Shown: positions 44,210 to 51,392 of the stretch, piece after piece | How the letters are laid out: each line of letters starts with the position of its first letter | Position numbering within the stretch: position 1 is the first letter of the stretch | From: JBEVOS01 sp964563395 | Lineage (GTDB): Bacteria; Pseudomonadota; Alphaproteobacteria; Caulobacterales; Aquidulcibacteraceae | Reading direction: 5' to 3' | Length of the DNA stretch: 64,000 nucleotides | NCBI GenBank assembly: GCA_964563395.1 | Contig: CAZLWK010000011.1 | Span: 1-64,000, forward strand | Position numbers and translations under genes: made by a program | The notes under the pieces: generated by a model | What the model saw: the letters and a program-made list of their open reading frames with translations, nothing else | Databases searched by the model: none | Told to the model about the DNA's origin: nothing

Positions 44210-45175
44210 TCACTCCGCCGCTTTCGCTTTCGGCTTCGACGGCGCGGCCTTCTTGCCGCGTGGCTTGATCTCCTCGGCGGCTGCGTCCTCGGCTTCGTCC
44301 GCTTCCATATCGACGCTCGGCGCTTCGGCCTTCGCCATCAGCACGCCGAGGATGCCGGCGAGCGTTTCTTTCATCCGGCGACGGTCGACGACCATGTCGA
44401 CCATGCCCTTATCCAGCAAATACTCCGAGCGCTGAAAGCCCTCCGGCAGCTTCTGGCGGATAGTCTGTTCGATCACGCGCGGGCCGGTGAAGCCAATCAG
44501 GGCGCCAGGTTCGGCGATATGAATGTCGCCCAGCATCGCATAAGAGGCGGTGACGCCGCCGGTCGTCGGGTCGGTGAGAATGACGATGTAGGGAAGCCCC
44601 GCTTCGCGCACTTCATGGATGGCGAGTGTGGTGCGCGGCATCTGCATCAAGGACAAGATGCCCTCCTGCATGCGCGCGCCGCCCGAAGCGGTGACGGCGA
44701 TCAGCGCGGCTTTACGCCGAATCGCGGCGTGCGCGGCGGTGACGAAGGCTTCGCCCGCGGCCATGCCGAGTGAGCCGCCCATGAAATCGAAATCCTGCAC
44801 CAGCACCACGCTCGGCGCGCCGCCGATGCGCCCATAGGCGGCGCTTACGCAATCGTCTCGATTGGTCTTGGCGCGCGCGGCCTTCAGCCGGTCGACATAT
44901 TTCTTGTCGTCCTTGAATTTCAAAGGATCGACCGGAACCTTCGGCGTCGGGATTTTCTGCCAGCCCACCTCGTCGAACAGCATCTTGAAGCGGGCGTCGG
45001 GCCCGATGCGCATATGAAAACCGGCGGGCGTGACCCAATTGGCCGCCTCCAGATCGCTGCGGAAAATGAGCTCGCCCGTCAGCGGGCATTTGATCCAGAG
45101 ATTGTCCGGCGTCTCGCGCTTTTCCTCGGTCTTCTTCTTGAGGCCGGGGCGGGCGAGGTTCGACAGCCAATTCAT
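44210..45175 (-). CDS. accD: Acetyl-CoA carboxylase, carboxyltransferase subunit beta
   Basis: A 321-residue subunit that, with AccA, moves carboxyl from biotin to acetyl-CoA for fatty-acid synthesis. The crotonase-like core is clear (AYGRIGGAPSVVLVQDFDFM, VTASGGARMQEGILSLMQM, LTDPTTGGVTASYAMLGD). The N-terminal zinc ribbon of E. coli AccD has degenerated: LWIKCPLTGELIF keeps one cysteine and the partners are replaced, as is usual in alphaproteobacteria. A charged Lys/Ala/Glu-rich tail ends the protein. Start and trpA stop overlap as ATGA. Confidence 0.96.
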   Translation of the reverse strand: MNWLSNLARPGLKKKTEEKRETPDNLWIKCPLTGELIFRSDLEAANWVTPAGFHMRIGPDARFKMLFDEVGWQKIPTPKVPVDPLKFKDDKKYVDRLKAARAKTNRDDCVSAAYGRIGGAPSVVLVQDFDFMGGSLGMAAGEAFVTAAHAAIRRKAALIAVTASGGARMQEGILSLMQMPRTTLAIHEVREAGLPYIVILTDPTTGGVTASYAMLGDIHIAEPGALIGFTGPRVIEQTIRQKLPEGFQRSEYLLDKGMVDMVVDRRRMKETLAGILGVLMAKAEAPSVDMEADEAEDAAAEEIKPRGKKAAPSKPKAKAAE

Positions 45176-46011
45176 GCGGGCGCCTCTTGTGCTTCTCGCG
45201 CGCGGCGCACGGAATCGCTGAGCGCGGCCACTTTTTTCAAGACGTCTTTGGCCGCATCCTGCGGCGCGCCGCGCTTCAAGGCGGCGGCGATTTCATCCAC
45301 GAACGCCGAGCCGACGACGACGGCGTCCGCCGTCTGCGCGATGGCGCGGGCGGCCTCGGGATCGCGCACGCCGAAACCGACCGCGACCGGCAGATCGGTG
45401 GCGCGCTTGATGCGCGCGACGGCGGCGCGCGCGGCGTCCGCCGATGCCGTTTTCACGCCCGTCACGCCAGTCAGCGAGATGTAATAGAGAAAGCCCGATA
45501 CGCCTTCGAGCACGGTTTTGAGCCGCGCATCGTCGGTCGTCGGCGTGGCGAAGCGGATGAGCGATAAATCCTGCGCCGCGAGCGCGGCGCGCAGGCTTGC
45601 ATCCTCCTCCGGCGGCACATCGACGACGATGGCGCCGTCCGCGCCTGCATCGCGCGCGGCCTTGGCGAAAGCGGCCTCGCCCATTTGCAGCACGGGATTG
45701 TAATAGCCCATCAGAATGATCGGCGTGTCGAAATCTTCCTGGCGGAAACGCGCGACGAGTTGGATCGTCTTTTTCAGCGAGCCGCCGGCCTTGAGCGCGC
45801 GTTCGCCCGCATGCTGCACGCTCGGCCCGTCCGCCATCGGATCGGTGAAGGGAAAGCCAAGCTCGATCACGTCGGCGCCGGCGGCGGGCAGGCCGCGCAA
45901 AATCTCGAATGAGGTTTCGAGATCGGGATCGCTCGCCATCACATAGGCGACGAGGCCCGCGCGGTTCGCGCCGCGCAGATCCGCGAAGCGTTTATCCAGC
46001 CGCGCGCTCAA
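45172..46011 (-). CDS. trpA: Tryptophan synthase alpha chain
   Basis: A 279-residue TIM-barrel that cleaves indole-3-glycerol phosphate. The catalytic Glu and Asp are in DVIELGFPFTDPMADGPSVQ at about 48-67. PIILMGYYNPVLQMG and the phosphate loop GVTGVKTASADA are also present. It overlaps trpB by four bases and accD by four, so the three are translationally linked. Confidence 0.97.
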   Translation of the reverse strand: MSARLDKRFADLRGANRAGLVAYVMASDPDLETSFEILRGLPAAGADVIELGFPFTDPMADGPSVQHAGERALKAGGSLKKTIQLVARFRQEDFDTPIILMGYYNPVLQMGEAAFAKAARDAGADGAIVVDVPPEEDASLRAALAAQDLSLIRFATPTTDDARLKTVLEGVSGFLYYISLTGVTGVKTASADAARAAVARIKRATDLPVAVGFGVRDPEAARAIAQTADAVVVGSAFVDEIAAALKRGAPQDAAKDVLKKVAALSDSVRRAREAQEAPA

Positions 46012-47219
46012 ATTTGCATCCCCAGCGCATTGGCGATGGTGAACACGTCCTTGTCGCCCCGGCCGCAGAGATTCATGATCACGATCCCGCCCTTGCCGAT
46101 CTCGCGGGCGACATCGCCGACGCGCGCCAAAGCATGGCTCGGTTCGAGAGCGGGGAGAATCCCCTCCAGGCGCGCGCAGAGCTGAAAGGCTTCAAGCGCC
46201 TCATTGTCCGTCGCGGAGAGATAGGTCGCACGGCCGCTGTCGCGCAGATAGGCATGTTCGGGCCCGATGCCAGGATAATCGAGGCCGGCGCTGATCGAAT
46301 GCGCCTCGATGATCTGGCCGTCATCGTCCATCAGGAGATAGGTCTTGTTGCCGTGAAGCACGCCGGGCTTGCCGCCGGCTAGCGCCGCTGCATGCTGGCC
46401 GCTGTCCAGGCCATGGCCCGCAGCTTCGACGCCGTAAATCTTGACGCTCTCATCCTCGAGGAACGGATGAAAAAGGCCGAGCGCGTTGGAGCCGCCGCCA
46501 ATGCAGGCGATCAGCGCGTCCGGCAGGCGGCCCTCGCGCTCCAGCATTTGCGTGCGCGCTTCGCGGCCGATCACGCTTTGAAAATCGCGTACCATTTCCG
46601 GGTAGGGATGCGGGCCCGCGACCGTGCCGATGCAATAGAACGTGTCGTGCACGTTGGTCACCCAATCGCGCAGCGCCTCGTTCATCGCGTCCTTCAGCGT
46701 TTGCGAGCCGGAGGTGACGGCGCGCACCTCGGCGCCCAGGAGGCGCATACGAAAGACGTTCGGCTTCTGCCGCTCCACATCCACCGCGCCCATGAACACC
46801 GTGCAAGGCAGCCCGAAACGCGCCGCGACCGTGGCGGTGGCGACGCCATGCTGTCCGGCGCCGGTTTCGGCGATGATCCGCGTCTTGCCCATGCGCTGGG
46901 CCAGAATGATCTGGCCGAGGCAATGATTGATCTTGTGCGCGCCTGTGTGATTGAGCTCGTCGCGCTTGAAGTAGATTTTCGCCCCCCCGAAATGCGCGGT
47001 CAGCCGCTCGGCGAAATAGAGCGGCGAGGGGCGTCCCACATAATCGCGCAGGAATTGATCCATCTGCGCGAGATAGGCTTCGTCCTTTTGCGCGGCGCGA
47101 TAGGCCTTCTCCAGATCGAGCACGAGCGGCATCAGCGTCTCTGCCACGTAGCGCCCGCCATAGGGCCCGAAGCGCCCATTGGCGTCCGGCAGGTCTTGCC
47201 AATTGCGTCGCGCGTCCAT
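46008..47219 (-). CDS. trpB: Tryptophan synthase beta chain
   Basis: A 403-residue PLP enzyme that joins indole and serine. The PLP lysine is in RDELNHTGAHKINHCLGQ near residue 90. Phosphate binding is by CIGGGSNALGLF near 236, and GAGQHGVATATVAARFGL contains the catalytic glutamate region. ATG 47219 (MDARRNWQDLPDANGRFG) is preferred to a longer frame that enters trpF. Confidence 0.97.
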   Translation of the reverse strand: MDARRNWQDLPDANGRFGPYGGRYVAETLMPLVLDLEKAYRAAQKDEAYLAQMDQFLRDYVGRPSPLYFAERLTAHFGGAKIYFKRDELNHTGAHKINHCLGQIILAQRMGKTRIIAETGAGQHGVATATVAARFGLPCTVFMGAVDVERQKPNVFRMRLLGAEVRAVTSGSQTLKDAMNEALRDWVTNVHDTFYCIGTVAGPHPYPEMVRDFQSVIGREARTQMLEREGRLPDALIACIGGGSNALGLFHPFLEDESVKIYGVEAAGHGLDSGQHAAALAGGKPGVLHGNKTYLLMDDDGQIIEAHSISAGLDYPGIGPEHAYLRDSGRATYLSATDNEALEAFQLCARLEGILPALEPSHALARVGDVAREIGKGGIVIMNLCGRGDKDVFTIANALGMQI

Positions 47220-47226
47220 GGGTGAG

Positions 47227-47895
47227 CTATCGGTTCGAGGCGGTGTCGGCGGTCGCCCGCACGCCGCGCGCTGCATCGAGGAAGCGGGCGATTCGGGCAG
47301 GGTCCTTTACGCCCGGCGCGCTCTCGACGCCAGAGGACACATCCACAAGCGCCGCCCCGCTCAGACGGACGGCTTCGCCCACATTGTCGGGATTGAGCCC
47401 GCCCGCCAGCAGCCAGGGCCGGCGGAAGCGGCGCCCAGCGAGCATGGTCCAGTCAAACGCGGCCCCGTGTCCGCCGGGGCGGTCGGCGCCGGCGGGGGGC
47501 TTTGCGTCGAACATCAGGATGTCAGCCGTCGGCTCGAAAGCGTAGGCTGCGTCCAGATCGGCCGGGGCCGCCACGCCCAGCGCCTTGATCACGCCCTTGC
47601 CGGCATAAGGCCGTAGAGCCGCGAGCCGGTTCGGCGTCTCGCGTCCATGCGCCTGGATGTAGTCCGGCCGAACCAGCGCCGCGATCCGCTGCAGAAGCGG
47701 GTCTGGCGAGTCGACCGTCAGCGCCACGATCTCGGTGCGTCCGCGCGCTTGCTCGGCCAGGGCGGCGGCGGCCTCAAGCTCAAGAAAACGTGGGCTTTTC
47801 TCGTGAAACACAAGGCCGATGAAGCGCGCGCGGCCGGCGATGGCCGCGTTCAGCGCGGCCGCATCCTTGATCCCGCAGATTTTCGCCTCGGCCAT
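47227..47895 (-). CDS. trpF: Phosphoribosylanthranilate isomerase
   Basis: A 222-residue TIM-barrel of tryptophan synthesis. The catalytic cysteine motif AKICGIKD is at residues 4-11, and the catalytic aspartate region DILMFDAKPP near 124-133. LLAGGLNPDNVGEAV and ALVDVSSGVESAPGVKD form the phosphate site. It is first in the operon trpF-trpB-trpA-accD-folC, seven bases before trpB. A long hairpin lies 13 bases upstream of its ATG. Confidence 0.96.
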   Translation of the reverse strand: MAEAKICGIKDAAALNAAIAGRARFIGLVFHEKSPRFLELEAAAALAEQARGRTEIVALTVDSPDPLLQRIAALVRPDYIQAHGRETPNRLAALRPYAGKGVIKALGVAAPADLDAAYAFEPTADILMFDAKPPAGADRPGGHGAAFDWTMLAGRRFRRPWLLAGGLNPDNVGEAVRLSGAALVDVSSGVESAPGVKDPARIARFLDAARGVRATADTASNR

Positions 47896-47908
47896 CGCCG
47901 CAAACTAG

Positions 47909-47946
47909 GACGACCCGCCGCGCGCGACAACGCCCGGCGGGTCGTC
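47909..47946. terminator. Long hairpin between ohr and trpF
   Basis: GACGACCCGCC (47909-47919) pairs perfectly with GGCGGGTCGTC (47936-47946), 11 base pairs with a 16-base loop. It follows the ohr stop and precedes the trpF start on the same strand. A T-tract is lacking (only CTAGTTTGC follows), so it could be a weak terminator of ohr or a regulatory hairpin in the trp leader. Confidence 0.55.
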
Positions 47947-47954
47947 TCAAAGGT

Positions 47955-48371
47955 CTAGGCCGGCTGCCGAATGGTCACGACCACATTGCCCCGCGTGGCG
48001 TTGGTGTAGGCGCAGATGCGCTCGGCTTCGGCGAGCACGCGGGCGCGATCGGCTTCGGAAAGGTCCGGCGTGGCCACCGCAAGCGTGACCTTGAGCCCGT
48101 AGCGGCCTTCGTCCGATACGGTGAGCACGGTCTCGGCGTCGATGGCTACCGCGCCTGGCTGCAGCCCAAGTGTCTGGGCGGCGTGGCGCAGCGAGCTGGT
48201 GAAGCAGCCGGCGAAACCGGCGGCGAACAATTGCTCCGGATTGGCGCCGTCGCCCGATCCGCCGAGCGTCTTGGGCAAAGCGAGCTTCAGATCGAACGCG
48301 CCGTCGGCGGCGCGGGCGCGGCCGTCGCGGCCGCCGGTGACATGAACTTGGGCGGTGTAGAGATTTTTCAT
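47955..48371 (-). CDS. ohr: Organic hydroperoxide resistance protein (Ohr/OsmC family)
   Basis: A 138-residue thiol peroxidase that reduces organic and fatty-acid hydroperoxides using lipoyl proteins. The two active cysteines are C56 in AAGFAGCFTSSL and C120 in ERICAYTNATRGNVVV. The Ohr-specific NPEQLFAAG is intact, separating it from plain OsmC. The usual MarR-type regulator OhrR is not adjacent. The ATG at 48369-48371 lies 86 bases downstream of the SDR stop. Confidence 0.93.
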   Translation of the reverse strand: MKNLYTAQVHVTGGRDGRARAADGAFDLKLALPKTLGGSGDGANPEQLFAAGFAGCFTSSLRHAAQTLGLQPGAVAIDAETVLTVSDEGRYGLKVTLAVATPDLSEADRARVLAEAERICAYTNATRGNVVVTIRQPA

Positions 48372-48457
48372 TGGGGGTCCTTTGAGCGCGCGCGAAGGGG
48401 CGTCCTGCCCCGGGGCGCGCGCCGGGGCCGGTCCTGGAAACGCTGTGGGAAAGGCGG

Positions 48458-49153
48458 TCAGGCGAGGCGGAGGCCGCCGTCGACGTGCAGAATTTCGCCG
48501 TTGATGGCTTTGTTATTCATCAGGAAAAGCACGGCCTCGGCGGCTTCTTCGGCGCGGACGAGGCGTCCGATCGGCGTGCGGGCGGCGGTGGCGGCGAAGG
48601 TTTCGGCCTTGGCGGCGCCCAGGATCGGGTCCCACATCGGGGTGTCGGTCCAGCCCGGCGCTATGGCGTTGACGCGGATCGGCGTGAGCTCGAGCGCAAG
48701 CGCGCGGGCGAGCTGTTCGGCTGCGGCGGTGGCGAGCGATGTGGCCCAGGCGCTCGGCGCCGGACGGTCAGTGGAGACGCCGCCGGTGAGCACGATCGCT
48801 CCCCCGGCGGGCATTTTCGGCGCGGCGAGGCGCGCGGCGGCCGCCGCGCCCCAGACGCGCGCGTCCAGCGCCGCCCTGGCGGCCGCGAGATCGAGCTCTC
48901 GCACGCCCCCGCCGACGAAGGCGCCTGCCGCGACATAGAGGTGATCGATCTTGGCGATGGGGCCCAGCGCGTCCGCGATCGCGGCGGGCTCGGCTGCGTC
49001 GCAGCGAGCGAAGCGCGCGCCGATGCGCTCGGCGTCCAGGCTCGGATGGCGGGCGAGCGCCCACACCTCGGCGCCGCGGGCGCGGGCGGCGGCGGCGACA
49101 GCGAGGCCGATGCCCCGCGTGCCGCCGAGAACGACGATGGTTTCATTGTGCAT
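48458..49153 (-). CDS. SDR-family oxidoreductase lacking the YxxxK motif
   Basis: A 231-residue Rossmann protein. Nucleotide binding is by VVLGGTRGIGLAVA (residues about 7-20). LARHPSLDAERIGARFARCD, VAAGAFVGGG and IRVNAIAPGWTDTPMW are classical short-chain dehydrogenase segments. Where the catalytic Tyr and Lys should be, the sequence reads PSAWATSLATAAAEQLARAL, with Trp and Leu or Ala in their place, so normal dehydrogenase chemistry is doubtful. The start is ATG 49153 with CAGGAG upstream. It lies next to a TetR gene and is probably controlled by it. Confidence 0.88.
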   Translation of the reverse strand: MHNETIVVLGGTRGIGLAVAAAARARGAEVWALARHPSLDAERIGARFARCDAAEPAAIADALGPIAKIDHLYVAAGAFVGGGVRELDLAAARAALDARVWGAAAAARLAAPKMPAGGAIVLTGGVSTDRPAPSAWATSLATAAAEQLARALALELTPIRVNAIAPGWTDTPMWDPILGAAKAETFAATAARTPIGRLVRAEEAAEAVLFLMNNKAINGEILHVDGGLRLA

Positions 49154-49208
49154 GGAAGGCGCTCCTGAACGGGTGTCGCCAAACGGCGATGCGCCAAACT
49201 AAGATATT

Positions 49209-49246
49209 TGATCGATCGATACAATAATAATCTGGATCGATCGTTC
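49209..49246. promoter_or_regulatory. Paired operator-like sites upstream of the SDR gene
   Basis: TGATCGATCGATA (49209-49221) and GGATCGATCGTTC (49234-49246) lie 25 bp apart between the SDR start and the tetR stop. Both resemble TGATCGGACGGTA at 49848-49860 in the tetR promoter, so they are probable binding sites of that regulator. Confidence 0.65.
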
Positions 49247-49248
49247 AT

Positions 49249-49833
49249 TTATTTTCCGCGCTCGGCGTTCAGGCCGGCATAGGCGGCGGCCGCCACATGA
49301 TCGATCACGCTCTTGTCCGCGCCGGCGCGGCCCAGGGTCATGATCGACACAACCGCGCCGAGGAGGGCGTCGGCGTGCGCCTCGGCCTTGGAGTCGCTCG
49401 GCAGGTCGCCATCACGGATCGCGGCGTTCAGGTGCTGGAGGAAAAAGTCCCGGATTTCCTGCAGCCGGCCTTGCGCCAGCGCCTGCGTGGCCGGGCTGTG
49501 CGCGTCGCGTTCAGCAACCGTGTTAATGATCAAACACCCCGCGCGATCATCATCTTCGACCGCGAGCTTGGCCTGCAATCTCAGCCATTGCGCGATCGCC
49601 GGCAGGCCGGAGATGTCTTTTGGCAACGTCGCGCGGAAGCGCTCGGCGTAGCGCTCGAAGGCGCGGCGGAAGAGCTGCTCCTTGTCCTGGAAGGCGGCGT
49701 AAAGGCTGCCCGGCTTCAGGCCGGTCGCGGCGTAGATGTCGGACATGGACGTGCCGACATAGCCGCGCCGCCAAAACACGCGCATGGCCTGGTCCAAGAC
49801 GGTGTCGAGATCGAATTCGCGGGTGCGCGCCAT
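49249..49833 (-). CDS. TetR-family regulator
   Basis: A 194-residue repressor started at ATG 49833 (MARTREFDLDTVLDQAMRVF). The helix-turn-helix is in TSMSDIYAATGLKPGSLYAA at about 27-46, followed by FQDKEQLFRRAFERY. The C-terminal domain resembles the TetR group that controls neighbouring short-chain dehydrogenases. No Shine-Dalgarno lies before the ATG; a -10 TATAGT (49840-49845) sits 6 bases upstream of it, so the message may be leaderless. Confidence 0.93.
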   Translation of the reverse strand: MARTREFDLDTVLDQAMRVFWRRGYVGTSMSDIYAATGLKPGSLYAAFQDKEQLFRRAFERYAERFRATLPKDISGLPAIAQWLRLQAKLAVEDDDRAGCLIINTVAERDAHSPATQALAQGRLQEIRDFFLQHLNAAIRDGDLPSDSKAEAHADALLGAVVSIMTLGRAGADKSVIDHVAAAAYAGLNAERGK

Positions 49834-49839
49834 CGCGAA

Positions 49840-49869
49840 ACTATACTTGATCGGACGGTAAAATATCAA
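49840..49869 (-). promoter_or_regulatory. Promoter and operator of tetR
   Basis: On the minus strand TTGATA (49864-49869), an 18-base spacer and TATAGT (49840-49845). The spacer holds the operator-like TGATCGGACGGTA (49848-49860, written on the plus strand), inside a wider inverted repeat ACTTGAT/ATCAAGT. Binding there would block its own transcription. Confidence 0.6.
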
Positions 49870-49870
49870 G

Positions 49871-50077
49871 TCATTGCAAGGGCGCGCCGTCGTCGCCGCC
49901 AGCCTGGATCGCGGCGATGGCGGCGATGATGTCGTCCCAGGCGGCGAGGCCCTCAAGATCGCCCTTGGCGGCGAACTCGGCGGCGCGCAGCACGGCGATG
50001 ACCTCGGCGTCGTCGCCATATTGCGCGATGAGCGCCAGCGCGGCGGTGCGGGTCGCGGGGTCGGCGGCTTGGCTCAT
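49871..50077 (-). CDS. Small hypothetical protein
   Basis: A 68-residue, Ala-rich helical protein (ATRTAALALIAQYGDDAEVI, then AKGDLEGLAAWDDIIAAI). It resembles small alphaproteobacterial helical proteins that pair 'ALIAxYGDDAxxxA' with 'GDxxGxxxWxxI', but I cannot name its function. Good codon use and its own ATG at 50077 support coding. It diverges from the DUF3429 gene and ends 37 bases before the tetR ATG on the same strand. Confidence 0.6.
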   Translation of the reverse strand: MSQAADPATRTAALALIAQYGDDAEVIAVLRAAEFAAKGDLEGLAAWDDIIAAIAAIQAGGDDGAPLQ

Positions 50078-50142
50078 TGGCGTCGCATCTGCTCCAGGGC
50101 CGCGCGCGGCGCGTAAACCGCCGGCCTTGGGGATCGGAGACC

Positions 50143-50574
50143 ATGACAGAACGCCCGTCCAGCACGCCGATTGTCGCCTGGGCCTATGGCCTTCTGGGGC
50201 TGATCCCGTTCGCCGCCTGCGCCGTCGGCGTGGCGCGCGGCGGCGCGCATGCGCCGCTCTTCGCTGAAGCCTTGGCGCTTTATGCGGGTCTCATCCTCTC
50301 CTTTCTCGGCGGCGCGCGCTGGGGTCTCGAAATCGGTCGGCCGCGGGTGCGCGCGGCGATCATCAGCGCATCGATGGCCCCGACGCTGATCGCATTCGCG
50401 CTGCTTTTGTCGCCGCTGTCAGACGCTTGGGTTTTCGCCGGCTTCGCGCTCGCCTTCGCGGCGGCCTGGGCGTGGGACGCGCGCGCCGTCGATGCGCCCG
50501 CCTGGTATCCGCGCCTGCGGGCCGTGCTGTCGCTCGGCGCCATCGCCGCGCTCATCGTCGGCGCATTTGCTTAG
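50143..50574 (+). CDS. DUF3429 integral membrane protein
   Basis: A 143-residue membrane protein of unknown role. Four to five hydrophobic segments are visible: AWAYGLLGLIPFAACAVGVA, FAEALALYAGLILSFLGGAR, AAIISASMAPTLIAFALLLS, VFAGFALAFAAAWAWD and LGAIAALIVGAFA. The conserved 'YAG.ILSFLGGARWG' is the family signature. ATG 50143 follows GGATCGGAGA; the longer frame upstream overlaps the divergent small gene. Its end overlaps the alpha/beta hydrolase stop by four bases. Confidence 0.9.
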   Translation: MTERPSSTPIVAWAYGLLGLIPFAACAVGVARGGAHAPLFAEALALYAGLILSFLGGARWGLEIGRPRVRAAIISASMAPTLIAFALLLSPLSDAWVFAGFALAFAAAWAWDARAVDAPAWYPRLRAVLSLGAIAALIVGAFA

Positions 50575-51386
50575 GCGCCATGCGCGTTCAGAAAGGCGAG
50601 GACCGTCTCATTGAAGGCGGCGGGATCCTCGAAATAGGTGGAATGGCCGCAGCCGGATAGGATCGCCAGCGCAGCGCCCGGGATCGCCGCCTGCAACCGT
50701 TTGGCGCTCGCCGGGCTGAAGATCGGGTCTTCCTCGCCCGTCAGCACCAGGACCGGCATGGACAGCGCCGCCGCCCGCTCAAGCGGCAGAAGCGTCTGCG
50801 GCGAGAGAAGGCTCGCCATGCGCGCGCTGAATTCCGGCGAGGGCGGGGCGCCGCGATCCGCGAACGGGTTGAACAGGTTGAGCTGGCGGTACAGCCAGAC
50901 GCCCGCCGGGTCCTCGCGCCGAAAGCGCGCGCCCAGCGCCGCGTCCTCGATGCTTTCGCCGCCTCCGCGCGTGCGCGTGGCGAATGCGATGAGCTCTTCC
51001 ACCGCGCCCGGATCGGCAAGGCCAAGACCTGTGCCGGCGGCGATGAGCGCGCGCACGCGCTCCGGCGCGGCGAGCGCGGCGCGCAAGCCCGTCCACCCGC
51101 CCATCGATTGACAGACGAGCGCGGCGTCCTTCAGCCCGGCATGATCGAGCACGGCGAAGAGATCGCCGGCGAAGGCGTCAGCGCCGAATTGCGCGGGATC
51201 GTCCATGATCGAGCGGCCAAAGCCGCGATGATCGACAAAGAGGCAGCGATAGCGCGCGCCGAACACCGGCGCCTGGCGCCACCACACCGCGCCATTGCCG
51301 CCCGCGCCGTGCAGAAACACAAGACCGGGGCCGTCGCCCACGGCTTCGTAGAAAATTCGGACGGCGCCGTTTGAGGCATATGGCAT
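50571..51386 (-). CDS. Alpha/beta hydrolase
   Basis: A 271-residue single-domain hydrolase. The oxyanion HGAGGNGAVWW is near 25, the nucleophile serine in LVCQSMGGWTGL near 94, the acid in VLTGEEDPIFSP near 219 and the histidine in SGCGHSTYFEDP near 247. The family covers esterases, haloperoxidases and similar enzymes; no substrate can be read. It lies seven bases downstream of the amidase gene on the same strand, so the two are likely co-transcribed. Confidence 0.92.
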   Translation of the reverse strand: MPYASNGAVRIFYEAVGDGPGLVFLHGAGGNGAVWWRQAPVFGARYRCLFVDHRGFGRSIMDDPAQFGADAFAGDLFAVLDHAGLKDAALVCQSMGGWTGLRAALAAPERVRALIAAGTGLGLADPGAVEELIAFATRTRGGGESIEDAALGARFRREDPAGVWLYRQLNLFNPFADRGAPPSPEFSARMASLLSPQTLLPLERAAALSMPVLVLTGEEDPIFSPASAKRLQAAIPGAALAILSGCGHSTYFEDPAAFNETVLAFLNAHGA

Positions 51387-51392
51387 AGCGGC

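Noticed and set aside
44210..45175. Loss of the zinc-ribbon cysteines in AccD as a novelty
   Set aside because: This degeneration is common in alphaproteobacterial AccD, so it is a clade feature rather than a peculiarity of this gene.
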